A program made the translations under genes and the position numbers. The notes beneath the pieces are model-generated. The model had not been told where the DNA came from. It ran no database searches and saw only the letters and a list, made by a program, of their open reading frames with translations. Below, piece by piece: positions 8,977 to 18,197 of a DNA stretch of 64,000 nucleotides (position 1 is its first letter; every line of letters starts with the position of its first letter). The DNA is taken from NCBI GenBank assembly GCA_002699585.1, contig PABP01000009.1:62001-126000 (forward strand). Reading direction: 5' to 3'. Origin of the DNA: Anaerolineaceae bacterium (lineage in GTDB: Bacteria; Chloroflexota; Anaerolineae; Aggregatilineales; Phototrophicaceae).

Positions 8977-9248
8977 AAGCAGCTCTCTAGGATAGCGAAC
9001 ATTTATTCGGGCATGGTATCATGAAACCCTCATCAGCGAAACCTGTGCATAAGGGATACATGAGCCGCACATCAGAAGTATGAAAGTGTGCGGCCCTCAA
9101 TAGACCACACTTGCACATTTTTGCTTTATGATTACGTATAGAGACTGTATCCAGGTTGTTTTGTATCCAACACCACAAGTCTGATGGTTTGCATGAGGCT
9201 GATAACAACCTGCGATTGGTCGAACGATTTTAGGATAAGAGGGGTACT

Positions 9249-10487
9249 ATGCGCGTTATTGTTCACACAGGTAAGGGTGGTGTCGGTAAGACCAGCATCT
9301 CGGCTGCGACCGCGCTGCGCTGTGCCGAAATGGGCATGAAAACGCTCGTTATCAGCACGGATACCGCCCACAGTCTGGCGGATTCGCTGGAACGTGAAGT
9401 CGGCCCGGAACCCGTAGAATTGATGACAAACCTATGGGCGCAGGAAATTGACGCCCGCTATTCGATGGATAAGTACTGGGGCAAAATCCAGACCTACCTC
9501 AGCGCGGTATTCAGCCGCCAGGGGGCCAGTGACATCGTCGCCGAAGAAGTGACGATCATCCCCGGCCTGGAAGAAGGCGCCTCGCTGCTGTGGATCAATG
9601 AATACTTCAAGACCAGCGACTTCGATGTGTTGATTGTCGATGCCGCCCCGACTGCGGAGACTATCCGCCTGCTGAGCTTGCCGGATGTCACCCGCTGGTG
9701 GTTAGAACGCATCATGCGCCTGACGCGCGGCTTTAAGAGCGTCGTCGATACCGTCAAAGGTGTGCGTAATGTGTTCCGGCGCGGTGACAAAGAAACGATT
9801 GAGCGCGTCCAGACTGACGATGGTGATGCCTGGGATCAGGTCGTTGCACTGTTCGATATGCTGGAAGATGTGCGCGACCTGTTGACCAACCCGGAAGTCG
9901 CCAGCATGCGCCTGGTCGTCAATCCAGAGAAGATGGTCATCAAAGAGACGCAGCGCACCTATACCTACCTGAACTTATATGGTTATGCTACCGATGCCAT
10001 TCTGGTCAATCGTGTGTTGCCCGATGAAATTCAGGACCCGTACTTCGACGCCTGGAAGAAGCGCCAGAAAGAAAACCTGAAGTTCGTCAAAGAAGCTTTT
10101 GGCCAACTGCCGATGCTGCAAGCGCCGCTGTTTGGCGAAGAAATGGGCGGCCTTGATGGGTTACGTAAGCTGGGTGATGCCCTCTATGGCGATCAAAACC
10201 CTGCGGAGCGCATGTTTGATGGCATTGTCCATGAGATTATCAAAGTCGAAGATGATGATAGCGAAGAAGCGGCTTATATCCTGCGGGTACCCGTAGGCTT
10301 CGCTGCCAAAGGCGATGTCGACCTGTATCGCTCCAGCGATGAGATTACGCTGCGCGTCGGTCCCTATCGCCGCAATATTGTCCTACCACCCGTTTTGCAT
10401 AACTTAGAGATTGCAGATGCCAAGCTCGCAGATTCCAACCTCAACATCCGATTCTTTGAACCAGAAGCCAAGAACGGCTCTAAATAA
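9249..10487 (+). CDS. ArsA/Get3-like ATPase with C-terminal HSP20-like domain
   Basis: A 412-residue ATPase of the SIMIBI class. The deviant Walker A motif GKGGVGKTS sits at residues 8-16, STDTAHSLADSL is the switch I region, and IVDAAPTAETIRLL gives the DxAPTxxT-type switch II. After the ATPase part, about residues 335-405 form a small beta domain (VGFAAKGDVDLYRSSDE, then VGPYRRNIVLPP), resembling the alpha-crystallin-like domain often fused to bacterial ArsA homologues. No ars operon is nearby, so arsenite export is unlikely; a chaperone or targeting role is inferred. AAGAGGGG lies 6 bases before the ATG. The next gene overlaps its end. Confidence 0.87.
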   Translation: MRVIVHTGKGGVGKTSISAATALRCAEMGMKTLVISTDTAHSLADSLEREVGPEPVELMTNLWAQEIDARYSMDKYWGKIQTYLSAVFSRQGASDIVAEEVTIIPGLEEGASLLWINEYFKTSDFDVLIVDAAPTAETIRLLSLPDVTRWWLERIMRLTRGFKSVVDTVKGVRNVFRRGDKETIERVQTDDGDAWDQVVALFDMLEDVRDLLTNPEVASMRLVVNPEKMVIKETQRTYTYLNLYGYATDAILVNRVLPDEIQDPYFDAWKKRQKENLKFVKEAFGQLPMLQAPLFGEEMGGLDGLRKLGDALYGDQNPAERMFDGIVHEIIKVEDDDSEEAAYILRVPVGFAAKGDVDLYRSSDEITLRVGPYRRNIVLPPVLHNLEIADAKLADSNLNIRFFEPEAKNGSK

Positions 10488-12576
10488 CCAACCAGATAAC
10501 CCAGGCGCGGCTCCTCATACAGAGGCCGCGCCCTCTGTATCTACTCCCAAGTCCAACGGCGCGACCAACGGCAATGGAGCGCATGGCCAGGATGCACAGA
10601 ATGTTGTGCCGCCGGATGCGGGCAGCCGCATTCCCATCCCGGTAGGCGAGGAAGCGGAGGCCTCTGCGCCCAAGTCAGAGGCTCCGCGGACCTCGGCGCC
10701 GCCACGCCCTCAGGCCAAGCAGTCTGCTTTCCCTGGGGCGGGTCTGGTGCCGGATGTCATGCAGCATGGCCGCGAACAAGTCCCGCCAGAAGAAACCGTC
10801 GAGGAATATGTCAACCGGATGCGTCCGCGCAACCTGCGCATGCGCTTGCGCTTCTGGCATACGCTGGTGTTCGCCATGTGGCTGTTTGGTCGCCTCATCT
10901 TCTGGAACATCTACGTCGCGCGATATTTCCCGCGGTGGGTTTACAACGGCAATACCAAGCGCTGGCAAAAATATGCGCGCCAGTTCCGTAATTTTGCATC
11001 CGGGATGGGCGGTGTGCATATCAAGGCGGGGCAGTTCGCCAGCACCCGCGCTGACATCCTGCCGGAAGAGGTCATCGTTGAATTAGCCAGCCTGCAAGAT
11101 GAAGTGCCGACTATCGCTTTCAGCCGGATTGCACGCACGATTGAAGCCGAACTCGGCAATCCTGATCTGCGCTTCCAGTTCATTGACGATGAACCGCTGG
11201 CGGCGGCTTCCTTAGGGCAGGTGCACCGCGCCCGTTTGACCAATGGCGACAAGGTCGTCATCAAGGTGCAGCGCCCTGGTATCCGCGATATTGTTTATAC
11301 GGATCTGGCGGCGTTGTTCATCGTGGCGAAAGTGGCCATGCGTTTCCGTTTCGTCAGCCGCCGTGTGGATGCTGTGCAGTTGGTCGATGAATTTGGGCGC
11401 GTGCTGCTGGAAGAAGTCTCCTATATTCAGGAAGCGGAAAACGCCCAGCGCTTTGATCGCATGTTCAGCCAGGATCGTGGCGTCAAGGTGCCGCAAGTCT
11501 ACCGCGAGCACTCGACTGACCTGGTGCTGACGCTCGAAGACGTGACCACACTCAAAATTAACGATTTTGAGGCGCTGGAAGCTTACGGCGTGGACCGTCG
11601 TGCAGTCGCGGAACGGCTGATGGATACTTACATGATCCAGATATTCGATCAGCGCTTTTTCCATGCCGACCCGCACCCTGGCAATTTGTTCGTCAAGCCG
11701 CTGCCCGTTCCCCAGGCGGATGAACGCCGCTATATCGAGCAGGGCGGTGGTCGCCCCTTTGAATTGATCTTCATCGACTTTGGCATGACCGGCTCGCTGA
11801 CGCCCCAGATCGCCAATGGTCTGGTCAATACGCTGAAGGCGGTCATCACGCGCGATGCCCGTGCCCTGGTGCAGTCTTATGTGGATCTGGGCCTGCTGCT
11901 GCCCAGTGCCGATACTGTTCGCCTGGAAGAAGCGGTAAAGGCCGTTTTTGAACAGGTCTGGGGCCTGAGCATGACCGAAATCAACGATGTTGAGTTCGAT
12001 GTTATGTCGGGCATCGCTGGCGAGTTCAACGACATCCTGAAGGATATTCCCTTCCGTTTGCCGCAGGACTTCATCTACCTGGGCCGGACGGTGGGTATTC
12101 TGACGGGCATGGCCACCTCGCTGGATCCGACCTTCAATCCCTGGCAGTCGATCCAATCCAATATGCAGCGTTTCATCCTGACAGACGAGGAAGCCGATTT
12201 TGTTGGGGAGATGCGCAAGGCTTTCCTGATGCCACTGGAAGAAGCTCTCACAGGCGGTCCACAGGGCCTATTGAATGCCTTGCAGCGCGTGTCGCAGCAG
12301 GTGATTTATCGTCTGCAATCCTCGGAACGCATTGAGAAGATGCTCAGTGAGATCGTCAGTGGCGATATTGCTGTGCAGACCAAACTCAGTCAGCAGCACC
12401 GCCGTCTATTGGAAAATATCGATAGCAATGGCCGCCGTACGACGCGCATGGTGCTCGTCGGCAGTCTGGTGATTAGCGCGACCATGCTCTATACCAACGG
12501 CGATGTCGATGTGGCTGCGGCTGCTCTCGGCGCGGCTGGTGTCGTCTACGTCTCTACGCTGTTCCTCAGTCGCTAG
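10411..12576 (+). CDS. ABC1/ADCK (UbiB-like) atypical kinase
   Basis: About 721 residues. After a low-complexity Pro/Ser/Ala/Gly N-terminal region (1-110) come the family hallmarks: the KxGQ motif in HIKAGQFASTRAD, the Ala-rich nucleotide loop AAASLGQVHRAR, the VIKVQRPG lysine strand, FHADPHPGN and the metal-binding FIDFGMTG. Two C-terminal hydrophobic segments (MVLVGSLVISATM and a final Ala/Gly-rich one) anchor it to the membrane. In other bacteria such proteins act in isoprenoid quinone lipid metabolism. The frame is open from 10411, a 77-base overlap with the ATPase gene; a later start such as GTG at 10606 or ATG at 10759 would remove the low-complexity part. Co-transcription with the ArsA-like gene is clear. 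Confidence 0.85.
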   Translation: MQMPSSQIPTSTSDSLNQKPRTALNNQPDNPGAAPHTEAAPSVSTPKSNGATNGNGAHGQDAQNVVPPDAGSRIPIPVGEEAEASAPKSEAPRTSAPPRPQAKQSAFPGAGLVPDVMQHGREQVPPEETVEEYVNRMRPRNLRMRLRFWHTLVFAMWLFGRLIFWNIYVARYFPRWVYNGNTKRWQKYARQFRNFASGMGGVHIKAGQFASTRADILPEEVIVELASLQDEVPTIAFSRIARTIEAELGNPDLRFQFIDDEPLAAASLGQVHRARLTNGDKVVIKVQRPGIRDIVYTDLAALFIVAKVAMRFRFVSRRVDAVQLVDEFGRVLLEEVSYIQEAENAQRFDRMFSQDRGVKVPQVYREHSTDLVLTLEDVTTLKINDFEALEAYGVDRRAVAERLMDTYMIQIFDQRFFHADPHPGNLFVKPLPVPQADERRYIEQGGGRPFELIFIDFGMTGSLTPQIANGLVNTLKAVITRDARALVQSYVDLGLLLPSADTVRLEEAVKAVFEQVWGLSMTEINDVEFDVMSGIAGEFNDILKDIPFRLPQDFIYLGRTVGILTGMATSLDPTFNPWQSIQSNMQRFILTDEEADFVGEMRKAFLMPLEEALTGGPQGLLNALQRVSQQVIYRLQSSERIEKMLSEIVSGDIAVQTKLSQQHRRLLENIDSNGRRTTRMVLVGSLVISATMLYTNGDVDVAAAALGAAGVVYVSTLFLSR

Positions 12577-12595
12577 GACCGTATTTCTGCAAACA

Positions 12596-12626
12596 AAAAG
12601 AGCTGGCCCATACGGTCAGCTCTTTT
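12596..12626. terminator. Bidirectional Rho-independent terminator
   Basis: Perfect 10-bp arms AAAAGAGCTG (12596-12605) and CAGCTCTTTT (12617-12626) around an 11-base loop. It lies between convergent genes and has A and T tracts on both sides, so it can serve both. Confidence 0.85.
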
Positions 12627-12645
12627 AAGTTGTGTAGCTGGTTTT

Positions 12646-13008
12646 CTAGTCGACGTCGATCTTGACCTTGCCGGACCCTGTCGATGACGGACGATCATCG
12701 TCATCATCGTTGGATTCCAGCTTGGCGATGCGTTCTTCAGTCTCAGCGTCTTCTTTTTCGCTGACCTTCTTCAACTCATCAATGGCTGCGTCAACCAGAA
12801 TACGAAATCCCTGCGTGAACTCGCGGCTGGCTTCCGTGCTGTGCTCCCGGAATCCGGGCGGCAGCAGGGCTTCTAGCGCCTTGCCGGTTTCTTCCAAAGC
12901 ACGCCGTTGGTGATAGAAAAAACGCTCCATCGGTGTGGTCACATCATCTTCCTGGATGCCATCTTCAGGGACTTCGTTTAGCAGATCGTTTTCGTGTTCG
13001 CTCATCAT
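12646..13008 (-). CDS. Acidic hypothetical protein
   Basis: 120 residues, strongly acidic at both ends, with a run of five Asp near residue 100. The middle (PMERFFYHQRRALEETGKAL and PPGFREHSTEASREFTQGFR) looks like an amphipathic helical bundle of about 60 residues; the ends look disordered. No signal peptide or membrane segment. GAGG lies 5 bases before the first of two adjacent ATGs. I do not recognise a functional family. Probably monocistronic. Confidence 0.75.
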   Translation of the reverse strand: MMSEHENDLLNEVPEDGIQEDDVTTPMERFFYHQRRALEETGKALEALLPPGFREHSTEASREFTQGFRILVDAAIDELKKVSEKEDAETEERIAKLESNDDDDDRPSSTGSGKVKIDVD

Positions 13009-13165
13009 CCTGTCCTCATCGGGCTAACTACCGTCTCGTTACTATACTATACGTCAGTCTGATAGTGTAGTTGCGCACACACAACGGTATTTATTGCAAT
13101 TATTTTACAATTGTCAGGCCATGTCGCCAAATATTTACGGGCAACTTTACATCAGATGCTTAGTT

Positions 13166-14191
13166 TTAATAACCTGTTTCGCGGTCAAGCATGTTGATGA
13201 GCGGGCGATTTTCTACATAGCGCTTTAGATTTTCCGCGAAGATGGCTGTGGCCTTCTCCCGATAGCGAGTCGTGCTGCCGCCGACATGCGGGCTAATAAT
13301 GACGTTATCGAGTTGCCACAATGGGCTGCTGCTCGGCAGGGGTTCTTCTTCGAAGACATCCAGGCTCGCGCCGCGTATCTTGCCCGATGACAGGGCCGTT
13401 ATCATGGACTTCTCGTCGATGACGCCGCCGCGCCCCACGTTGATAATCACGCCGCTGTCTTTCATCGCCTCAAAGACGCTGTCATCAATGACGTGATGCG
13501 TGCCCTCGGTATAGGGCAGCGTTACTGCCAGATAGTCGCATTCGGCGGCCATATTGGCGATGGCTTCGCCGGGGTAAATGCGCTCTGGAATGTCGCCTTC
13601 CGGGTCGCCAATACCGGGCTGAATATAATCCGTATCGCGCTGCGCGGGGTGCTTGATGTCGCGCTTGGAAGCCAATACGCGCATGCCGAAGGCTTTGGCC
13701 AGCCGCGCGATTTCGCGTCCAATGCTGCCATAGCCGACGATGCCAACCGTCTGCTGATCAATATCGACGGGGACGTAATGCGACTGTGGACGATCCGGCC
13801 AGTGGGCTTTGGGCTTATCGGCCATCCACTCCGGCAACCGGAAGTTAAAGGCCAGGATCATCAGCCAGGTATAGTTAGCGAGCTGTTGAGCGTGCATGCC
13901 ACTGGTCGATGTAATGACCACGTCTTCTGCTTGGCCGATAGGGTTGCGCAGGACGCCTTCCATCCCAGCAGATGGTACTTGGATCCAGCGCAGGCGCGGG
14001 GCTTGCTCCGGCAAGGGGAATTGGTTGCCCGTGTACAGCACTTCAGCATTGGCCCAGGCTGTTGCTGGGACTTCGCCTTCATAGCGCGTAATTTCTAGCC
14101 GAGGGGAGACCGCTTGTAAGCTGGCGATAAGGTCGTCACTCAAATCCATAGCGACGATGACTCTGATGGGTTCCGTAGCGGGATTCGTCAT
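13166..14191 (-). CDS. D-isomer-specific 2-hydroxyacid dehydrogenase
   Basis: A 341-residue NAD(P)-dependent oxidoreductase that interconverts 2-keto acids and D-2-hydroxy acids. The Rossmann motif VGIVGYGSIG is at 149-158. The catalytic set is visible: R254 in NVGRGGVID, a Glu in LDVFEEEPLP near 281-283, and H302 in SPHVGGSTT. Substrate cannot be deduced. The open frame extends 84 codons further upstream, but those codons look non-coding; the ATG at 14191 has AGGAA about 7 bases before it and starts the family fold at once. Divergent from fabI. Confidence 0.9.
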   Translation of the reverse strand: MTNPATEPIRVIVAMDLSDDLIASLQAVSPRLEITRYEGEVPATAWANAEVLYTGNQFPLPEQAPRLRWIQVPSAGMEGVLRNPIGQAEDVVITSTSGMHAQQLANYTWLMILAFNFRLPEWMADKPKAHWPDRPQSHYVPVDIDQQTVGIVGYGSIGREIARLAKAFGMRVLASKRDIKHPAQRDTDYIQPGIGDPEGDIPERIYPGEAIANMAAECDYLAVTLPYTEGTHHVIDDSVFEAMKDSGVIINVGRGGVIDEKSMITALSSGKIRGASLDVFEEEPLPSSSPLWQLDNVIISPHVGGSTTRYREKATAIFAENLKRYVENRPLINMLDRETGY

Positions 14192-14538
14192 AATACATTC
14201 CTGATCGTATTGGATACGGATGGTGTTGGATACGCACTTTTGAACATTTTCCCCTATGTTTATAGCGCACTTTGTAAAAATCAAGCTAGAACCAAGCCGT
14301 AGCTGTTCGCCGTTGCTCGTGTTAAAGTAAACGTCGTTCGAAATGTTTTGATCCAAATAGATGTATTTTGCAATCTGTGTTGGTGACGTATCATTAAAAC
14401 TCAACTGGCGTACAATAATCGTCATGTGTATACCGGGTGCCAAGTACCGTATCCCGTGTTGCTATAAAACAGCGACCAATCTGTGGGGTCGCTGGACAAA
14501 CGTCAGCCACCACGCTTTCAACCAGAGGGGAAGACAAT

Positions 14539-15351
14539 ATGGGATTGCTAGACGGAAAAGTTGCTTTGATATTTGGCCTGGCCAACAATCGCTCAATCGC
14601 CTGGGGTATTTCCAGGGCATTGAAGGATGCCGGGGCAACTATCGCACTGAGTTATGCTGGCGAACAACTGGCGCGGCGCGTCCAGCCGATGGCTGACGAG
14701 CTAGAAGCCGAAATCGTGATAGAGTGTGACCTGAGTGCGGATTATGCGGCGCTCGATGTGGTTTTCGATGCTGTTAAAGAGAAGTACGGTAAGATCGACA
14801 TTTTGGTGCATTCGGTGGCCTTCGCCCCGCGCGAAGACCTGGGAGGCCGTTTCGTCGATATGTCGCGCGAAGGCTTTCATACAGCCCTGGACATCAGCGC
14901 TTACAGCCTGATTGCCATGGCCAAACGTGCCGAGCCACTCATGTCCGAAGGCGGCAGCATCATGTGTATGACCTACTATGCTGCCGAAAAAGTTATGCCG
15001 GATTATAATGCGATGGCGGTTGCCAAAGCCGCCCTTGAAACCATCACGCGCTATTTGGCTGCCGACATGGGGCCGAAGGGTATCCGCGTCAATGCCATCA
15101 GCGCTGGGCCGATCAAGACACTGGCGGCGGCAGGCATCCCCGGTTTCAGGGATATGCTGCGTCAGTTCGACATCGTGGCCCCCATGCGGGAAAAAGTGGC
15201 CATTGAAGAAGTTGGTCAGACGGCGCTTTTCCTAGCGTCGGATATGTCGACCAAAGTCACGGGCGAAGTGCTACACGTCGATAGTGGCTATCACGTCCTG
15301 GGCATGACCGCTGATCCCCTTGATGGTGCTGAACCGGGCGAAGGCGATTAG
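14539..15351 (+). CDS. fabI: Enoyl-[acyl-carrier-protein] reductase (NADH)
   Basis: A 270-residue short-chain dehydrogenase that carries out the last reduction of each fatty acid elongation cycle. FLAG features of FabI rather than generic SDRs: IFGLANNRSIAWGIS for the cofactor, SVAFAPRE, and the catalytic set Y146, Y156 and K163 at the same positions as in E. coli FabI. The start at 14539 is preceded by AGAGGGGAAG; the frame is open 34 codons further upstream but without coding character. The last dozen or so residues (DPLDGAEPGEGD) form an acidic tail beyond the usual end. A strong terminator follows. Confidence 0.96.
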   Translation: MGLLDGKVALIFGLANNRSIAWGISRALKDAGATIALSYAGEQLARRVQPMADELEAEIVIECDLSADYAALDVVFDAVKEKYGKIDILVHSVAFAPREDLGGRFVDMSREGFHTALDISAYSLIAMAKRAEPLMSEGGSIMCMTYYAAEKVMPDYNAMAVAKAALETITRYLAADMGPKGIRVNAISAGPIKTLAAAGIPGFRDMLRQFDIVAPMREKVAIEEVGQTALFLASDMSTKVTGEVLHVDSGYHVLGMTADPLDGAEPGEGD

Positions 15352-15377
15352 CAACGCACTCAATCATCTATAAAAAC

Positions 15378-15409
15378 AAAACGGGATGCCAGATCGGCAT
15401 CCCGTTTTT
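15378..15409 (+). terminator. Rho-independent terminator after fabI
   Basis: Perfect 13-bp arms AAAACGGGATGCC (15378-15390) and GGCATCCCGTTTT (15396-15408) with a five-base loop, ending in a T run. Confidence 0.9.
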
Positions 15410-15444
15410 GCATACTCTCTTACAGTTTCTATGTTTTTGCTGCC

Positions 15445-15471
15445 GTAGGGGAAAATTTATTGTGCCCCTAC
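15445..15471. repeat. GTAGGGG/CCCCTAC-ended intergenic palindrome, short copy
   Basis: GTAGGGG at 15445-15451 and CCCCTAC at 15465-15471 enclose an AT-rich centre. The same outer ends flank a larger element at 60155-60204, so this may be a degenerate member of one interspersed family. Confidence 0.5.
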
Positions 15472-15516
15472 ACACTTTCGTCAAATGAGGTCGGTCCAGT
15501 AGATCGGCTTTTTCTG

Positions 15517-15557
15517 GACCCCATCCTCGGACCTTCCCCTCATGGGGAAGGATGCCT
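15517..15557. repeat. Interspersed palindromic repeat, copy A
   Basis: A 41-base stretch with the hairpin CCTTCCCC-TCAT-GGGGAAGG (15532-15551), preceded by CCCATCCTCGG and followed by ATGCCT. A clearly related copy lies at 33470-33512 in another intergenic region. Confidence 0.75.
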
Positions 15558-15592
15558 CACAGTGGCTTATTGCAGCAGATAAGAGCACTACT

Positions 15593-16147
15593 TTAGGTAT
15601 CATTGCTGGTCCGCACCATGACCTCGACTAGCAGGGCGGCTAGCAAGGCTTTCAGCAAATCCAGGCCGAGGAACGGATACGCGCCCCATTGCCACGCCTG
15701 CGACCAGCTCCCACCCGTGACCAGCTTCAGCCAGGTCAGGCCGATGGCATAAATCACGCTGATGCCCACCAGCCCCGCCAACCAGCGCAGCCAGATCCGA
15801 TTTTGCGATTGCTCGGTCAGCCATCCGGCTGCATAGGCCGCTGGAACGAAACCGACCAGATAACCCGCCGTCGGGCCAGCGAAAGCTGCGGCGCCGATGC
15901 CAGCCGAATCAACGGGTAGGTTGACGGCGATCAAGCCCAGATAGCTCAGGACACTGAGCGCACCATCGCGTGCGCCCAGCAGCATCCCGGCCAGCAATAC
16001 AGCCAGTACCTGTAACGTAAAGGGCACTGGCCCACCAAACCAGATTTCGGCCTTGGTCGCCAAGACAAGTAATCCGGTAAACAGGGCAATACGCAAAACG
16101 CGCTGAGCGAGCGCGTTTTCTTGTTGGAGTGATTGTGTCCGCAGCAT
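15593..16147 (-). CDS. bioY: Biotin transporter BioY (ECF S component)
   Basis: A 184-residue membrane protein with about six hydrophobic segments. Family motifs are GPVPFTLQVLAVLLAGMLLG, AGPTAGYLVGF and YPFLGLDLLKA. BioY captures biotin and works alone or with shared energy-coupling ATPase and transmembrane subunits; none are encoded nearby, so it may use a distant module. GAGAGGG precedes the ATG. Monocistronic between two small intergenic gaps; no BirA-type operator was recognised. Confidence 0.93.
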   Translation of the reverse strand: MLRTQSLQQENALAQRVLRIALFTGLLVLATKAEIWFGGPVPFTLQVLAVLLAGMLLGARDGALSVLSYLGLIAVNLPVDSAGIGAAAFAGPTAGYLVGFVPAAYAAGWLTEQSQNRIWLRWLAGLVGISVIYAIGLTWLKLVTGGSWSQAWQWGAYPFLGLDLLKALLAALLVEVMVRTSNDT

Positions 16148-16266
16148 AACATCCCTCTCTTGCCAATGACAATGTTTGCGAATGACGGTGTTCGTTCAAT
16201 AACAACACGGTCACTCACGGGATGTTGCGCGACAGGTTCATTTTATTTGGTTGGAAACAAGCGAGC

Positions 16267-16548
16267 TTAGAGGCGATTCTCTTTAGTCGGCTCGACGATA
16301 ATCTCTTCCAGGGTGTACTCGGCCTTATTCTTGCGGCCCAGTTCCATACTTTCTACCAGTGTGACTTTGACGCCCTTTGTTGGCAGTTCATAGGCCGTTA
16401 GCCAGCGATCAGTCTCTTGCACGTTGCGGTAATACATCAGACGATTCTTATCGTCCATATGGCGCAGCTTGCCCTTGATGCGGTTGAACTTGAGGTCTTT
16501 GATGCTGTCGAGTAGCTCGTCACGTTCTTGCTTGTTCAAAAAAGCCAT
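16267..16548 (-). CDS. Small basic hypothetical protein
   Basis: 93 residues rich in Lys, Arg and Glu, with a helical start (KQERDELLDSIKDLKF) and a beta-rich second half (WLTAYELPTKGVKVTLVES). No membrane segment or signal. CAGGAG lies 9 bases before the ATG, and coding character is good over the whole length. Function not recognised; a nucleic-acid or protein-binding role is possible from charge alone. Confidence 0.75.
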   Translation of the reverse strand: MAFLNKQERDELLDSIKDLKFNRIKGKLRHMDDKNRLMYYRNVQETDRWLTAYELPTKGVKVTLVESMELGRKNKAEYTLEEIIVEPTKENRL

Positions 16549-16741
16549 GCGGGTTTGCTCCTGTAGCCGTTTCAGTCGATGCCGCGACCCTATGGCAGGC
16601 GGGCATTAGTCACACATTCCTAAACTGGCAATAATTGTATATGCTTAAGCCACGCCTGACCATAGCCTGAGCGCGATTGATTGCGCAATTAGGCCGCCCA
16701 AAGGCGCATCAGACCCGGCCCTTTACCCTAAGGCGCAGCAA

Positions 16742-17950
16742 ATGGTTCAAGAACCTTATTCGATTGCCGGTATCACCGCCTACATTCGCAACGTGCTGGA
16801 GTCCGACCAATTGTTGGCGGATGTCTGGATCACGGGCGAAGTCTCTAACTTCCGTCCGGCGGCATCCGGCCACTGGTATTTCACCGTCAAAGATGACAAA
16901 GCCCAGCTAAAGTGTGTCATGTTTCGGTCGGCGGCATCGCGCCAGTCCATCGACATGCGCGAGGGCGATGCTGTTAATGTGCATGGCCGCGTCGGCGTGT
17001 ATGATGCCCGGGGCGAGTACCAACTGTATGCCGATAGCATCACCCCGGCAGGGGGCATCGGCAGCCTGTATGAACAGTTCGAGCGCCTTAAAGCCAAATT
17101 GCTGGCCGAGGGCCTCTTCGAAGAAGATCGTAAACGCCCGTTACCTGCTTTCCCCAGGACGATAGGAATCGTTACCTCACCGGATGCCGCCGCGTTCCAG
17201 GATGTGCTAAACGTCCTACGCCGCCGCTACCCGCTGGCGCATATTTTACTCAGTCCGACATTGGTGCAGGGAACTGACGCGCCGCCGCTGATCGTGCGGG
17301 CTATTGAGCGCTTGCAGCAGGCTGACATCGACGTGCTGCTGATTTGTCGTGGGGGTGGCAGCATTGAAGACCTGTGGGCCTTCAACGATGAGCAGGTCGC
17401 GCGGGCATTGGCTGCCAGCCGTGTGCCGACTGTCAGCGGGGTAGGCCATGAAACCGACTTTACCATTGTGGACTTTGTGGCTGATGTGCGTGCCCCAACG
17501 CCATCCGCGGCTGCCGAAGTCGCTACGCCCAATCTGGCGGATGTGCGCTATGGTCTGACCCAGGTCGATGAATTCCTCACCAAGGCGATCAGCAGCCGCC
17601 TGGACAATGCCCAGCAAAATCTGGACTCCGTCCAACGCCGCCTGACCCTGGCATCGCCGGAAAGACAAGTGCGGCTGGTTCGTCAGCAGCTTGATGACCT
17701 CTACGAGCGGTTGGTCAATGGCCAGCGCCGTTACTTCCAACGCCAGCGGGAACGGTTAGAGGCACGCCAGCAAGCGTTGGCTGCGGCCAGCCCGCAGGCG
17801 ATATTGGCGCGGGGTTATGCCGTGATCTCCCGTGCAGACGATGGCGAACGCATCCGCAGCGCCCAGGATGCGCCTGCCGGCACCGATATTCAAATTCAAC
17901 TACACGATGGCACGTTAGCGGCCCATATTGATGAGGAGGCAACTTCATGA
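16742..17950 (+). CDS. xseA: Exodeoxyribonuclease VII large subunit
   Basis: 402 residues. The N-terminal OB-fold (about 5-100) has VWITGEVSNFRPAASGHWYF and VNVHGRVGVYDARGEYQLY. The nuclease domain has the conserved GIVTSPDAAAFQDVLNVLRR, LLICRGGGSIEDLWAFNDE and VPTVSGVGHETDFTIVDFV; a long coiled coil occupies the last third. With XseB it degrades single-stranded DNA from both ends to short oligonucleotides. The stop overlaps the start of xseB in ATGA, so the two are translationally coupled. Confidence 0.95.
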   Translation: MVQEPYSIAGITAYIRNVLESDQLLADVWITGEVSNFRPAASGHWYFTVKDDKAQLKCVMFRSAASRQSIDMREGDAVNVHGRVGVYDARGEYQLYADSITPAGGIGSLYEQFERLKAKLLAEGLFEEDRKRPLPAFPRTIGIVTSPDAAAFQDVLNVLRRRYPLAHILLSPTLVQGTDAPPLIVRAIERLQQADIDVLLICRGGGSIEDLWAFNDEQVARALAASRVPTVSGVGHETDFTIVDFVADVRAPTPSAAAEVATPNLADVRYGLTQVDEFLTKAISSRLDNAQQNLDSVQRRLTLASPERQVRLVRQQLDDLYERLVNGQRRYFQRQRERLEARQQALAAASPQAILARGYAVISRADDGERIRSAQDAPAGTDIQIQLHDGTLAAHIDEEATS

Positions 17951-18171
17951 GCGAAAATACGTCACTGGATGACCTGACTTTTGAACAGGCCTATGCCCAA
18001 CTCGAAAGCGTCATTACAGCCCTGGAAGGCGGCGAGGTGCCGTTGGATGAGGCGGTGGGGCTTTATGAACAGGGCCGTAAGCTATCGGCACGCTGCCAAG
18101 CCCTGCTGGACGATGCTGAATTGCGCATCAGTCGCCTGGGTGATGATGGCGGTGTTACGCCCTTAAGCTAA
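17947..18171 (+). CDS. xseB: Exodeoxyribonuclease VII small subunit
   Basis: 74 residues, normal for XseB. LTFEQAYAQLESVITALEGG and VPLDEAVGLYEQGRKLSARC form the two-helix hairpin that wraps the coiled coil of XseA. Its ATG overlaps the xseA stop by four bases, giving roughly matched but coupled synthesis. Confidence 0.95.
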   Translation: MSENTSLDDLTFEQAYAQLESVITALEGGEVPLDEAVGLYEQGRKLSARCQALLDDAELRISRLGDDGGVTPLS

Positions 18172-18197
18172 TCAATGAATCCCACGATAACCCACTA

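Noticed and set aside
9111-9142. TTGCAC and TATAGA as a promoter for the ArsA-like gene
   Set aside because: The spacing is 20 bases and neither box is strong; not listed as a feature.
11212-12156. 314-codon minus-strand frame
   Set aside because: Antisense to the ABC1 kinase gene, no motif, no ribosome-binding site.
14192-14443. 84-codon N-terminal extension of the 2-hydroxyacid dehydrogenase
   Set aside because: No homology to the family, atypical composition, and a good ribosome-binding site exists at the internal ATG 14191.
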